64,000 nucleotides of DNA from Cymbomonas tetramitiformis (GCA_001247695.2 LGRX02035214.1:16305-80304), one strand, 5' to 3'. Counted from the first letter of the stretch, positions 1 through 11,775 are shown. A program made the numbers and translations. The notes: generated by a model not told the origin, from the sequence alone.

Positions 1-1846
1 TTATGAGGGAATCAGCCAGCCTTCAGCCATCAGAGCTCCCAGTTCAGCCAGCTCGGCAGGCTCAGCCAGCTGGACAGCCCTCAGCTCCTCAAGGGGACAG
101 GCAGAGGTCGCCAGACAGGAGGAAGGATCCCCGGTCGCCTGAGCAAATGGCCCTGGACCGTGCGTACAGTAAGATAGTGTGGGAAGGACCAGAAGGTCAG
201 GGTAGTAAGATGGATAGAGGGAGCCGGCACTTCGTGGAGTGACCACAGTGGAGACAGCGCGGAGTCACAAGCTTCAGCCCCTGTGAGGTAACAGATAGTT
301 GCACTATCAGCTGAAGAGAAGAAGACCCTCACGCAGTGGTTCTATAGTGAGCCACGCACCCGGAATGGGAAGATCCTTTGGCATCCGGCCTCCCCGCAGG
401 AGTTGGCAGTGCTGCAAGCAGGAGTGACAGAGAGGGAATACAGACGCGCTCTCAAACACGGAACCCTGTTACACCAGGAGGGGCTACCAAGGAAACTCTT
501 TGCAGGAGTGAACTTTGGCAGAGCGCGCGCTAGGGAAAGTGGAGCGACCCCTACCCGCAACGCCTTCACAGCACTCTCGACGATCCCAGCAGAAGCCCAG
601 AGACAGCTAGCCGTGCAGCAATGGGTGGAAATACCCAGAAGCGGATTAGCATACCCACCAGGCTTTTCACCAATTCCCCGCTTCCCTCCCAGCGACAGCA
701 GCGGGTCCAGTGACTCCACAGTTTCCCCGGAACGAGCAGCGGCAGCGGCAGCAGGCGTAGAGGCAGAGGTAGCAGCAGCGGCAGCAGCAGACGGCAACGG
801 AGGCGAAAGAAGCAGCTGGTTAAGAAGAGGTCAGTCAAGGCAGCAAAATGGAAGGCTGTAGTTGAGGAGCCTGCTTCTCAGGTATCAGCTCTGGAGTCTG
901 AGCTGACGGAAGGAATGACGCTGTCAGAACCTTGTTCAAAGACAAAGCCCTGCGGGACCAGGCTTTTGAGTGCCTTCCAGAAGAGCGTCAGAAGGCCATC
1001 GCATGGGCAGCAGCTCGGGGTGAGGAGGTGAGCTAGGAAGAAGAGGGCTGGGAAGCCTTGATAGCAACCCAGAGATGAAAGGTCCTGAAGGGAAAGGAGG
1101 CCATCTGCGCAGTAGCACCCACACCTGAGGAGTCGGAGTGGGTCTGGTATGACTGGACTAACGCTCGACACCCCTCTCTGAGTCCCGACGAGGCGTGGCG
1201 TTTAGCCATAACCACCCGATCAGAGTCCGGAGGATCCCCGTCCAAGTCTGGCAATGATGAGGTATCAGGCTCAGCGTCATCGGCTAAGGCGGCCCCACCA
1301 AGCCACGAAGCCCTGGAAGAGTGGAGAGACCCACTGGTACCCATCACTGTAGAACAGGGTATCAGGGACTACGTGAGGCGCCACGACGCTGATGCTCAGA
1401 CGGCAGTGGCCATAGCCAAACAATACTCCACCCTAGCGATTAGCTATGGGCATGCCCAGAACCACAGGGCTCGGGAGTCACTGATCAGCCCGGTGATGCA
1501 GCTGGTAGGACCAAGGCGGGATCAGGCTGTTAAGAGCGGCACGGATTGCAGCAGATGCGGAAAACTGCTGTTATCCCCAGCTGGAGGGGTTAAGGTCGCC
1601 TCTGTGTTAGTATGGGACGTCACGCTGGGGCCCAACCGAACGTGTGAGCAAGTTCCACTCTGTCAGAATTGTACTCAGCCGCCCTGGTCTGGTGCATTGG
1701 CCCAACTGCCCAACATTCCAACTCCAAGTGTCACTTTACCACAGTCACAACCACCTCAACAGTCCCAGCCTCCACCTCCACCAGAGGAACCTGAGGAAGA
1801 ACCCCCGAACTGCCCGCCGCCCCGACGACCAGTCGAGCAGGAGTAG
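1..1846 (+). pseudogene. 5' gag-region remnant with a CxxC/CxxC cluster
   Basis: Short open stretches in shifting frames precede the recognisable Gag. The piece at 403-861 has alanine/serine-rich low complexity and no family I recognise. The piece at 1373-1846 has two CxxC pairs (CSRC and CQNC, about 40 residues apart), which could form a zinc ribbon, followed by a Pro/Gln/Glu-rich tail. Position and orientation suit the 5' part of the retroelement's gag region. Stops separate every piece, so no intact product is expected. Assignment to gag rests on context only. Confidence 0.4.
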
Positions 1847-2006
1847 GCAGAGAGGGACAAGCAGCGGTTAGAAATAACCAAGCTAAAGGAGCTGGAAGCT
1901 GAGGACAGATTGTTGCTCTCTCTACGGAAGCTACGAGACCGCATCACCACGTACACATGCCCTACGGACAGCCCAAGCGAGCGGGGACAGACCATCTGGA
2001 CATCTG

Positions 2007-2545
2007 TTGGCTCCTCTGAAGAAATTCATGAGGGAACTGCAAGATCACTTCAAGGAAGCACTGGTGAAGAGAGCGTTGACGAAGAAGAAGTCCAGTGACG
2101 ATGGAGATCAGGAAGGAGCCACCATCACCACCGTTCCAGAAGAACTGCGACTGATCATCAGGGACCGGGTGGAAGGGTCAACGCAAGGAGTTCTAAATCA
2201 AAAGGTGGTGGCCAACCAGATGTCGAGTCCGGATGATTTAGTGGCCACACTTGCGCGAGCATGTGTCACTGACGCCCATTTGAGTATTTTACCCAACAGG
2301 CTGTCGCGAGCTCGCCAGGCCTCTGGCAAGAACGCGGGAGGAACGCCGCCACTTTCCACCACTCGCTAATGGAGTCCTTCGACATGCTGGAAATGCTGCA
2401 CAACCATGGGGTGACGGGACCGGTAAGTAGGGCGGCACTACCAGGAATATTTCTAAGTGGATTAACACCAGAGCTGCCTGCTAGGGTCCACAAAGAATTA
2501 GTTGGAAAGGTGGACTTCAACCAGAGCTCCGGAAAGGTTGGATGG
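2007..2545 (+). pseudogene. Gag capsid-like fragment of the gypsy element
   Basis: Two consecutive frames carry Gag-like sequence: 2007-2369, then about 2365-2545 after a frameshift. The second contains 'FLSGLTPELPARVHKEL', which matches the end of the Retrotrans_gag capsid region, where a 'GL.PE...V' pattern is usual. It sits about 200 bp before the zinc knuckle, the normal arrangement. The frameshift near 2290-2370 makes it a pseudogene. An exact start cannot be assigned. Confidence 0.55.
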
Positions 2546-3002
2546 TAAGTATGTGGAGCAAGCTACAATAGAGGAGCGCAAAGATCCCGCGCACCTGAAG
2601 ACTGCTCGCGACCAATCCCCTTTTCCTGTAGCTCCCTTGGCAGAGTTCTGGGAGGAGGAGGCATCTCCTAAGGAACTGTGCTACGCCATGCCCACGACTG
2701 CGACTCCAACGGAAGTGGAAGGTCGACAATTACCAGGATCGTCAACCTACTCAGGTTGTCGAAAATGCAAGTCAACGGAGCATCTGGCTCGCGACTGTCC
2801 ACATCAACACCAGCCCCAGCAGAAGGCAACTTGGGTCAAATGTATCTGGGAGGAGGCCTTCGAGATCTTCAAGAACGCGGGGGTGGATACTGGATCAGGC
2901 GGGATAGTGGAGCAGCAGCTGGCACTGGTAGCCCCGGAGCACATGGATTTTGCCGAGGGAGAGTCGACAGTGGCCGGTTCCTCTCCCGGACAACGCGGTT
3001 AG
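2502..3002 (+). pseudogene. Nucleocapsid region with CCHC zinc knuckle
   Basis: The frame contains CRKCKSTEHLARDC (about 2758-2799), a C-x2-C-x4-H-x4-C zinc knuckle of the Gag nucleocapsid type that binds the element's RNA. It is followed by a Gln/His-rich stretch and ends at a TAG at 3000-3002. Open sequence continues in another frame to about 3622 as a basic, Arg-rich linker before the protease. The capsid fragment lies immediately upstream and the protease about 0.9 kb downstream, as expected for a gypsy gag-pol. Confidence 0.65.
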
Positions 3003-3907
3003 GCCCCCAGGCCCGCGAGGTAAGTACTCCGCACCTCGCTATGGCCAACAGGAGGGAGGCCGGCTCTGGGAAGGAACCAGAGAGAGGCAGGCAAAGTCAG
3101 ACCTACCGGTGGATCACTCACTTCAGAGAGGATCATCGGTTGAGGCACGGACCAGGACCAGCACAGCGGGCGGTGGAGAAAATGAGGCGAGCATTACGCT
3201 GGTTGAAGAGGTCACGGCCAATCACGGTGGTAGCACCAGGAAGAACTGAACCAGAAGCTGCTCCAGCACAGGCATCCCAACCAACAGAGGTTCAGATCAG
3301 ATTCCCTCTGTTCGGCAAGGGGAGTCAAGGGGCCCCTAGCACGAAGGGGGTGTACCAGCGCGCGTTGCAGCCCCCAGGAGTCAGAAGGGTACGCTTTAGA
3401 GAGGAGGCGGCTCCGCGCCAGCTGGTCGGAAGAGCTCTGCGCCGACAACTGGATCGCGCCAAGCAGCCAGTTCTGTCACGCGCCCAGCAACGGTTACGCG
3501 ACGGGCACCTATCAGCAGCCTGGAAAGCAGCTCAGACAGTAACGCGCAGAAGGAAAGAAGTGGAAGTGCACGGGCACAGAGTAGTGCATTGGCGCAAATT
3601 CGGGAGCGTATTGACCAGCTAAGGAAGGTCACCCGAGCGCACCAGCGAGGACGCTGAGGCAGCTCGACCTGCGCCGTGGCCCGATGATCCAGAACCGGAA
3701 GATCTGATCACCAGGCAAGCTCGCTGGCAAGCCAAGATAGCAGAGGCCGGTACGTACCATCTGCCGGGGGACAACTCGGACGAGGAGCTGAATCCGCCTG
3801 AGAAGGAGCCGGGGCTGCACAAACTGGCTAGCATCAGACCAGGGATAGGAGTGGACGCGGGGTCTGGACGCTGGGGGGAATGACTGGACGCAGATGTACT
3901 AGCCGCA

Positions 3908-4231
3908 GTGGACGCGAAGGGGCCCACTCTGCTGATTTTCTGGGCTTGGGTAGGCAGAGTACGTGTGAAAGTCTTGGTAGACTCTGGAGCTTCTTCTAGC
4001 TTCACTTCTGTGGAGGCCGCCAAGAAGCTTAAACTCCAGCCCAAGGAACACGAGACGCCGATGAAGGTGCAGGTGGCTGATGGCACTGTGTACGACGCCA
4101 ACTCTTGCGTCCGTCCGAAGCGCACGGCCGAGACACGTAAGAGCAGTTATGCCAAACAGGTTACACTGCGCGTCATGCCACTAGCGCTCGGAGTGGACAT
4201 AGTGCTGGGTGGAGACTGGCTACGAGCATAG
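3908..4231 (+). pseudogene. Retropepsin-like aspartic protease domain
   Basis: The translated 108 residues contain 'VLVDSGASSSF' (catalytic DSG(A) at residues 25-28) and near the end 'VDIVLGGDWL', the usual hydrophobic-GxxWL closing strand of gypsy proteases. It would cleave the Gag-Pol polyprotein. The frame ends at a TAG right after the GDWL motif, so it is not fused in frame to the RT. It lies between the nucleocapsid and the acidic linker preceding RT. The domain call is firm; activity in this copy is unlikely because surrounding frames are broken. Confidence 0.8.
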
Positions 4232-4632
4232 AAGAAGGTTACATTTGACTACGCCCAGTATGGCAGCGTGAAGTTCGGACATGGGTCGCAGAAAGTAGTC
4301 ATCGCGGGTTGCAACCCCGGGTCATCATCTGCAGGAACAGGGCAGGCCATGTGACTGGTAGAGGCGCAGCTTATCAGTACTAAGCAGGCTAGGAAGGATC
4401 TGCGAGCCTTGAAGAATAGCGGCGAAGAAGCGTACCTGATGTACCTAGCTCCAGATGGCACGTTCAAAATGGAGGCCACCGACGACCCCAACTCTCCCTT
4501 AGAGGCATCTACAGCCTTATCAGAGTCATCTTCATCATCATCATCGGAGGCAGAGGGTGACAACGCTAGGCAAAGGGGGGGGAAGTTACCTCTGACGAGG
4601 AAGGCTGCAACAGCGACGGTACAGAAGCAAGC

Positions 4633-6886
4633 GTGGTCACCCTAATCTCCGACGGCAGTTCGTCCGAATCTGAACAAGATGCAACGGACCAGGAGGACTG
4701 GGCACAGGAGCAGGTGTGTGCTCTGCGACCGGTGACGTGCCCCACATCAGCGCAACCCGCCGTGCGAGACTGGGGACCTTACCCCACAAGGGCCAGATGG
4801 GAAGCGTTCCAGATGCTTCCGCGAGAGCGCAGGGAGCAAGCAGCACAGCACCATGCGGAAGAATTGGAACCTGAGTGGGAAGAGGAGGTATACTGTTTGT
4901 GGAAAACAGGGCAGGCACTGCGCCTGCAGCAGGAACAGCGGAGGAGCAGAGGGGCAAACCACAGGAGATCGCGCAGAGTTAGCGAGCCAGTACTGGCAGC
5001 ACCTATAGAAGCTGAGACAGGACAAAGCAAAGATGGGTATAGCTGTTTCAGGAAGGAGGCACCAGCTGCTGCGGCGAGGACACCTGATGATGAGCGGAGC
5101 AGCGGCGCGGACGGCAAGGTCAAGCAGCACGGAGGCGAGACCAAGGAGGCCACGCCGGATGAAGAGGACGCAGAGGTGCCACAATGGATCCTGGACGAAC
5201 TGGTGAAACTGAAGCAGCGGTACCAGGACGTGGTGAAAATGGAACTAACCAAGGGCGTGGTGGATCGAGAGCACAAATCGCCGCTAGTACTGGACCCTGA
5301 GTACAAGGAGGGGGCTCGGCATAAACGATGCTACAAACTATCCATGGAGGAAATGAAGCAGTTGCGTGTACAATGAGACGAGCTTCTGGCAAAAGGGTAC
5401 ATCCGCCCTTCTTCCTCGTCATGGGGCAGTCCGGTGTTGATGGTACCCAAGCCTTCTAACCCGAAGGAACTGATGCTAGTGATTGACTACAGGCAGATCA
5501 ATGAGATTGCCGTGAAAGACCGTTACCCCTTACCGGACGTGCACGCTCTTATTGATGACATGCAAGGAGCAACCATCTTTTCTACCGCTGACGCACTGTA
5601 TGTGGGGGGTTTGGCAAGTCCCTATGGAGGAAGAAGCAGTGGAGAAGACCGCCATGACCACGCCGTTTGGAGCATATGAGTGGTTGGTCATGCCAATGGG
5701 GCTGTCCAACAGTCCTTCGTGTTGGCAGCGGATGATGCAGAAGTACTTGGGCCACTTACCGTTCGTCAGAGTTTTTGTGGATGCCATTATAATCTTCTCG
5801 CGCAACCCCGAGGAGCACCTGGACCACCTGCGGCAGGTTTTGGAGGTATGTCGACAGAATAAGGTCAAGCTGAAGGAGTCCAAGCTGCGATGCTTTAAAC
5901 GCTCAGTACGTTTTCTGGGACATGTCATTATTGACCGCACTGGCTGCCGACCACAGCAGGACAAGATAGCATCCATACGGGACTGGCCGCGACTGGAGAC
6001 GGTGAAGCACGTGCGACAGTTCTTGGGTTTGGCTGGGGTTTATCGACGGTACATACAGGGTTTTGCTGACTTGGCGCACCCCCTGACCAAGCCAACCAAG
6101 AATCTAGTACCATGGGAATGGGGACCGGAGCAGGAACACGCTTTCGCACGCCTCAAGACCGCCCTCACCACTGCACCGACCTTGATCTTGCCCGATCAGG
6201 AAGCAGCTCATCGCGGTACCAGCCCCTTTGTTGTGCAGACCGATGCGAGCGCAGTGGCATTAGCTGGCGTGCTGATGCAGGATATAGGCAAGGGCCTGCA
6301 ACCCATAGCCTTCGAGAGTAAGCAATTCTCTTCAGCCGAGCAGAACTACCACGCGGGTGAGCGAGAGCTGGCCGCGATTCACCACTGCACTACACAGACG
6401 TGGAGACACTACCTGATCTTCACGGAGTTTAGGCTGATGGGGGACCATGCTCCACTGAAGTGGCTGTTTGCACCTGGACGTGAGCTCAGCCGACGACAGG
6501 CCAGGTGGTACGAAGATCTGGTGGAAGTAGGAGTGCATGCAATGGAGCACGTGCCAGGACGCACACTGGTGGTACCGGACGCTGCCTCACGGCGACCGGA
6601 CTATGTGCAGGCGACGGCGCGAGAGGGGCTTAAGGAAGCAGGGTATGTGGACCCAAGCACCGACCAGCCAGTATCTGCAGAGGAGGGCAGAAGAGCAGCG
6701 GGAGCTAAAGGGAAACCAGAGGAAGAGGAGAACGTGGTGGCTGGCCTGAAGAAGGTTGTAGAGGAGGAGGATCCCACTTCACCTTTGGACTTGGAGCTCG
6801 GCTCGTCGGATGAGGAGGAAGATGAGTGCCGGTTCAGGACGGTGTTAATCCAGGGGCACTCAGTGCACTGGCCTAAACCAGTCTGA
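4633..6886 (+). pseudogene. Reverse transcriptase-RNase H of the gypsy element, inactivated
   Basis: After an acidic linker, RT begins near 5280 (a 'YKLSMEEMKQLR' stretch followed by 'KGYIRPSSSSWGSPV' and 'VIDYRQINEIAVKDRYPLP'). RT continues to about 6100 and is followed by RNase H ('VQTDAS', 'ERELAAIHH', 'VPDAASRRPDY'). Three lesions are visible. A TGA interrupts the frame at 5374-5376. A one-base frameshift lies in the G-run near 5597-5605, so the rest is read from the frame containing 5552. The YxDD-type active site reads FVDA at 5774-5785, with GCC in place of an Asp codon. After RNase H come an acidic spacer and a stop at 6884-6886, where integrase should begin. Confidence 0.88.
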
Positions 6887-6930
6887 ATTAGGCCTGCATT
6901 ACCCCCACTTGCTGAGCACTGACGTAGCGC

Positions 6931-8118
6931 TTGATCACGGAGAGCGAGGCGGAGCTGAGCGTTGCCGCTGCCCAGTCCAGACAGCGTGAGGCACGGCGGC
7001 TGGCACGGGAGACAAGCAGTCAGCAGCTTGACATTGGCTATATGAGCACAGAAGGGTCAGGTCCAGAATCCAGTCCCCCCACACCAACATCAGTAGGAGC
7101 AATAAGGGCAGCAGCAGCATCGAGAGCAGCAGCCGCAGCCAATCAGTTCCTCTTTGCGTTTGACGACGTAGACGAGATGGATTACCATGATAGAGACAGT
7201 CACGCACCTGACAAGATTGATGACAAGCTTAGCTACATTGGTGGCAAGAATGAGGACAGGGCGCTTTTCATCAGGCGCTTTGTTGAAATGGTGGCAAAAG
7301 CAGAGCGGGCTCACGAGGCCAAGAAACGCAGGCACATGAGATCAGCAGCCTTTCACTCGCTCAGCGCACTGGCAAAGAAGGCCTTCATAGAATCCAAACC
7401 AGATTACAGATCGCTGTGGGACCTCTTGCCTTCACTCTTAGCAGGAGATGATTATGCCACCTCAGTCGCTTATGACTGGTGGTGCGCTTCATACATGAAG
7501 AATGGCCTCATGGCCTCCCATGCATTTCACGTCTTGAAGGACCTCGCCAAGAGGGACTCTTACCAGGGCTCAGTACGCTGCGCACAACCCCCTTTCCATG
7601 AGTTGGCGCCAGGGACAACATGGGCGGTCTGTAAGAAGTTCGAGGATGGTGATGCTGAGGGTGAGCCGTCTGACGAGTGGGAGAAGGAAGCAACTTCTAC
7701 CAAGGGTCTCACGGGGCTGGATGGCACGGAGGACTCTCACTATTTTGGGGCCTTGAGGGCGTTCATTGCAGAGCTCGAGACCAAGTTCCTGCTGAAGGGC
7801 ACCAAGGAGAAGGAGGACTTGTTGGTCGCCAAGTCGCAGACCGCCGAGCAGGATGGCCTTGCTTACGTGAAAAGTTGCCGACGCCGGGAAGCGGCGCTCA
7901 ACGCTGGCAAGTCAGTGGGGGACTCCATCGTCAGACAGGACGTTGAGGAGTGCACCAAGGGTCTGCGCATCAAGGAGTACCGAGATCGCGTATCGGAGCA
8001 GCTGCGAGTCAGTCATCCTGCGCCCAGTAGGGTCACCTGGGAGGACCTTGAGGTCATCGTGGAGGTGCAGGATAAGTTGAAGAACGATGCAGAAGCATGG
8101 GCCTTGACGCTCCAGTAG
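6931..8118 (+). CDS. Gag-like N-terminal segment of the nested polyprotein frame
   Basis: Open frame of about 395 codons, Lys/Glu/Asp-rich and predicted helical, with no strong match to a family I can name. It begins the long frame 1 that continues past a TAG at 8116-8118 into the next segments. No ATG is obvious at the 5' edge; the frame is closed upstream by a TAG at 6925. Position before a cysteine motif and an aspartic protease suggests a Gag role (inference). Confidence 0.45.
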   Translation: MITESEAELSVAAAQSRQREARRLARETSSQQLDIGYMSTEGSGPESSPPTPTSVGAIRAAAASRAAAAANQFLFAFDDVDEMDYHDRDSHAPDKIDDKLSYIGGKNEDRALFIRRFVEMVAKAERAHEAKKRRHMRSAAFHSLSALAKKAFIESKPDYRSLWDLLPSLLAGDDYATSVAYDWWCASYMKNGLMASHAFHVLKDLAKRDSYQGSVRCAQPPFHELAPGTTWAVCKKFEDGDAEGEPSDEWEKEATSTKGLTGLDGTEDSHYFGALRAFIAELETKFLLKGTKEKEDLLVAKSQTAEQDGLAYVKSCRRREAALNAGKSVGDSIVRQDVEECTKGLRIKEYRDRVSEQLRVSHPAPSRVTWEDLEVIVEVQDKLKNDAEAWALTLQ

Positions 8119-8589
8119 GAACTCGTACGCAGACTGACTTGCGTGTATTCCTGCTACGAAGCCAGGATGCTGGGGATTGACCTCTCTGAGTTGGTGTCCG
8201 CCATGAGGCGTTCTGGCTCCTCCCACAAGACGGGGGACAAACGCGGGGACACTAAAAAGAAGGAACCAGCTCAGTCTGGTGGTGATGGTGCGAAGAGGCC
8301 TTCACGGGAGGCGAACAATGCGGAGAGGCAGAAGCCCACTTACGGCAAGGTGTCGCCGCCTGACGCCTCGAAGCAGAAGCAGTTCGAATGCGAGTACTGC
8401 TTCACGAAGTTGCCCCACTCGCCAGAGCGCTGTTACACTGGGTGTTGGGAAGCTAAGGTACCTCACAACTTCCACACGGATCGCCAGCACTCGAAGTGGC
8501 CATCTGACGTCAAGAATGCTCAGATGCGTGCTTACAACATCGAGCACCGCTTCCACGAGCACAAGATGGGGATCACCACGAAGGAGTGA
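8119..8589 (+). CDS. Cysteine/histidine-motif segment of the nested polyprotein frame
   Basis: Continues frame 1 directly after the TAG at 8116-8118 and ends with TGA at 8587-8589. Basic low-complexity sequence leads to 'FECEYCFTKLPHSPERCY' (about 8386-8440) and further Cys/His residues, plausibly a zinc-binding nucleocapsid-like module although the spacing is not the CCHC knuckle. The stop separates it from the protease segment in the same frame, so either readthrough or a single inactivating substitution is involved. Confidence 0.4.
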   Translation, partial: ELVRRLTCVYSCYEARMLGIDLSELVSAMRRSGSSHKTGDKRGDTKKKEPAQSGGDGAKRPSREANNAERQKPTYGKVSPPDASKQKQFECEYCFTKLPHSPERCYTGCWEAKVPHNFHTDRQHSKWPSDVKNAQMRAYNIEHRFHEHKMGITTKE

Positions 8590-11500
8590 CTCAAGCTGCC
8601 GGAGTCCAAGCAGAAGCCGCAGCAGCCGCAGCAGGTGGCAGCCAGCGCCGAGATGAAGGAGAAGCTCGCCGCAGAGCTGACAGGTCTGCAGCCAGGAGTG
8701 CCGGCCAAGGGTGGCAAGGGCGTTGAGGCGCAGGCCAAGTCTGAGAACAGCGATGCTGAGACTGAGTACGACTCCAATTTCAACCAGCAGGCTGAGCACG
8801 AGGAGAATGAGAAGGACTGTCTCGCTGATGATGGGCTGGAAGATCGTCATGGTGCTGGCGTTACTCACGCACCAGATCTCCAGGCCAGGGCCGCAGTCGC
8901 CCTGGGCAGCACTCAGAAGATGCAGAGCTTCCAGGTCAAGACGCCGGAGGAGTTTGACAAGGCCGCTCAAGTGCCCAGAGCCATTCCTCCCAACGTCCTT
9001 ATTAGCAGGAAGTTTTACCTGCTGGCGTCCAACTTACGCAGTGCCGTGCGCGCTTGCTCGCAAATCACGGCCATCTTGATATCCCAGCACGCCATCGACC
9101 TTCCAAAGGACATCGAAAACCTCCTGGCGCTGGAGGAGCTCTTGGGCAACGAGCCGAATGACGCGACAGAGCAACCCACCGAGGTCAACGAGCATGAAAT
9201 GGAGGACGCGCACGCCACGGTGGTGCAGGGCGTAAGAGAAAGAGCAGACAGTGCAGAACACCGCACGATCGAGGAGGTGCCGCTGGACGAGATGCCCAAC
9301 GGCGTGGTCGACAGTGCCGCCGCTCAGTGCGCAGCCGCTGCCTGTGTGAACGACCTGGGGGTGGTTGACTTCAGCAACCTTGGGCATGTTCGAGCTGGCA
9401 CCATCAAGTCCCCCGCCTACGACGCGCTGAGGGCAAAGATGAAGCAGCATCTGACCGACGAGCAGGTGTTGCTGATGGCTCAGGTTCAACCCATCTGCAA
9501 ACTGAAGAATGCCACTCTGTACGAGGGTCTGGCGTTGGTGTCATCTGGTGGTGAGCTTATGTTGTATCGGGCGATCCTCATGGACACCGGCGCCAACTGC
9601 AACATCATCTCCATCGCGGTTGTGAGGCGGTTGGGCCTCACGGTGTACGAGGCCAGCACCGGCGCTAAGGTCACCAGGTGTGACAACAGCCCGACGAAGT
9701 TCACGCATTATTGCTACGTGGACGTCATCCTGGCTGCGGGCACGCCGCACATGACGCTGCACCGGTTGTATGCCTTCGTGACCTTCGAGCCCGAGAACTC
9801 GTGGGATCTGCTGATAGGCACCGGACCGTTGAAGAACTCCTTGATGGTCGACATCAAGCTTGGAAGTGGAGTGGCCATATCACATGCGCCAACGATTTTG
9901 GGCATTGACGCCCAGGTGGTGCTTCCGCTGGTTGACATGACGCCACCCAGGCGTCCTGACCTGCCCAGGCGCGTGGACCCAGTGGTGTGTCTGCAGTCGG
10001 AGATCTTTGGACAGGGGATGGAGTGTGAGTGGCTGAAGCACACGCCTCTGAGCACAAGGGAGGAACGATTTGCTGCTTCTGGGATTCAGCATGAGCACAT
10101 CGATGACGGTTACGTGTCACCGGTGAGGTCACCATCGCCTTCACCAAGACCTCCTGCTGATCGCCCACATCCTCGAGTCGAGGAGAGATCTCGCGGTCAG
10201 TCGTGTTCCCTTGAAGGTGGCCGGAGGTGTGACTTGCCGTCTCTGGCGCCCGCTGTACAGACAGCATCGGAACGCATGCTCAAACAGTTTTATGAGCAGC
10301 CGGACCCTTGGAAGGGTGGACACGCGAAATGGGTCACTGAGTGGACATGCAGTCCTTCTCGGGTGGTTGCTGGGGATCATCCGTCCCTGGACGCCCCTCT
10401 CGACTACTGCTGGGCGGATCAGAGACTGTACCTGGACCGGCACCACGTCGCACGTCTCTGCCGCATCCTTTCGAAATCAGCCTGGGACATGCCGAGCAGA
10501 CCTTCCCGCGATTATGTCTGCGTGGAATTTACCCGCTGTCTCGAGCAGAAGTGGGTGACGATGGACAAGCTGATGCTTCCTAACTGGCTGCACGTGGACC
10601 AGAAGTTGAATTACGTCGAGGAGAAGGACCGCTGGGTGCTCGCTGGCGACTACATGACGCATGTACCGACCTCTGCCAGCAAGCGGGATGTCGTCAAGCC
10701 CAGGGAGAGAGGCAGGACACGTCTCGACTTCAACTCAATCCAGAAGCTGCAGGACACGCTTCAGGCGTTGTTCAAGTATCCCAGTGGTGAGGTCACTGGC
10801 ACCCTTATGTGGGATTTGAAGCAGCGCGTCCTCTGCGTCCAGCCGAGTGACGCCAGGCAGCACCTCGATTTGATGCGCTGCACATTGGAGCATGCGCGCG
10901 TCCACAATGGCGAGGAGTTGCTGGATGAGCTCCAGCTCCCTCACTGGTACGAGAGCACTGGTGTCTGGACATACCAGTTGCTCAGGTACCTCTGCCCAGT
11001 GGACATGGAGTCCCTCTCGGTTGGCATACTCCGGCGATATGATTGGCATGGTCGCAAGACGCCACCCCTGGAGCTTGTCCCGATGGATTCCAACATTAAG
11101 TACTACCCCGTGGGGGATGGCCTCGGGGGGCCTGGCAGGGTGTCCTCCGAGAATGCCGCTGCCCAGGAGTACGTGCGCTTGGGGGAGATGCGAAAGATGC
11201 TCAAGTCAGTCGGCACCAGGCAGCAGGGATACACTGCGCTCGAGAAGGACGCAGAGCGCAGGCCACCGCCACCCAACAACATGGTCAACACCAGACTCAC
11301 GAAGCGAGCCCCTACGCACCCACCTGCTCCTACCGCAGAGGCAGGCCCATCTCAGGCTGTTGCAGGCCCGTCTCAGGCTGTCGCTGGACCGTCTCGTGCC
11401 AGGTCCGTCAGCAGCTCGCCGCCGCGCTCGTCACGCTTCAGCGCTTTCCAAGCTCTCAAGCATCTCCCTACGCCGTCGCCGACATCCAGCGACGTTGGGC

Positions 11501-11775
11501 CCGTGGGTAATTCTCGTGAGTTGTCACCTCGACTCGTTTGCGCCACCGCAGCTTGGCCGTCGGATCCTGCCGCTGGCCCTTCCCGAGGGAGATCACCCCC
11601 TGCATCGCCTGCTGTGAGCAATGCTGGCCCATGGGCGGACTCAATCCGCGCCCCACGTGATGCTCGACCACGTTCCCCGGATGGCCCTCCCTCTTCACCT
11701 CCGATTCCACCACGGGGGCATCATCGGTCTCCGTCCCCTGCGAGGGCGCCTCCATCTCCATCAGGGTCAGATTAG
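8590..11775 (+). CDS. Protease-containing central segment of the nested polyprotein frame
   Basis: Frame 1 stays open for over 1,040 codons. Acidic and coiled regions come first. A retropepsin-like domain at about 9500-9900 follows, with 'ILMDTGANCNIIS' (DTG catalytic motif, about 9574-9612) and 'WDLLIGTGPL' about 65 residues later. The following 400 residues (10270-11270) are rich in Trp, Tyr and charged residues and look globular, but I recognise no family and none of the RT blocks. The last 170 residues are Pro/Ser/Arg-rich and disordered. The segment ends in a TAG at 11773-11775, and the same frame reopens at once. Confidence 0.6.
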   Translation, partial: LKLPESKQKPQQPQQVAASAEMKEKLAAELTGLQPGVPAKGGKGVEAQAKSENSDAETEYDSNFNQQAEHEENEKDCLADDGLEDRHGAGVTHAPDLQARAAVALGSTQKMQSFQVKTPEEFDKAAQVPRAIPPNVLISRKFYLLASNLRSAVRACSQITAILISQHAIDLPKDIENLLALEELLGNEPNDATEQPTEVNEHEMEDAHATVVQGVRERADSAEHRTIEEVPLDEMPNGVVDSAAAQCAAAACVNDLGVVDFSNLGHVRAGTIKSPAYDALRAKMKQHLTDEQVLLMAQVQPICKLKNATLYEGLALVSSGGELMLYRAILMDTGANCNIISIAVVRRLGLTVYEASTGAKVTRCDNSPTKFTHYCYVDVILAAGTPHMTLHRLYAFVTFEPENSWDLLIGTGPLKNSLMVDIKLGSGVAISHAPTILGIDAQVVLPLVDMTPPRRPDLPRRVDPVVCLQSEIFGQGMECEWLKHTPLSTREERFAASGIQHEHIDDGYVSPVRSPSPSPRPPADRPHPRVEERSRGQSCSLEGGRRCDLPSLAPAVQTASERMLKQFYEQPDPWKGGHAKWVTEWTCSPSRVVAGDHPSLDAPLDYCWADQRLYLDRHHVARLCRILSKSAWDMPSRPSRDYVCVEFTRCLEQKWVTMDKLMLPNWLHVDQKLNYVEEKDRWVLAGDYMTHVPTSASKRDVVKPRERGRTRLDFNSIQKLQDTLQALFKYPSGEVTGTLMWDLKQRVLCVQPSDARQHLDLMRCTLEHARVHNGEELLDELQLPHWYESTGVWTYQLLRYLCPVDMESLSVGILRRYDWHGRKTPPLELVPMDSNIKYYPVGDGLGGPGRVSSENAAAQEYVRLGEMRKMLKSVGTRQQGYTALEKDAERRPPPPNNMVNTRLTKRAPTHPPAPTAEAGPSQAVAGPSQAVAGPSRARSVSSSPPRSSRFSAFQALKHLPTPSPTSSDVGPVGNSRELSPRLVCATAAWPSDPAAGPSRGRSPPASPAVSNAGPWADSIRAPRDARPRSPDGPPSSPPIPPRGHHRSPSPARAPPSPSGSD

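Noticed and set aside
2678..3622. 314-codon frame as an independent gene
   Set aside because: Its first part overlaps the nucleocapsid in another frame; only the last 200 codons may be the continuing retroelement linker after a frameshift.
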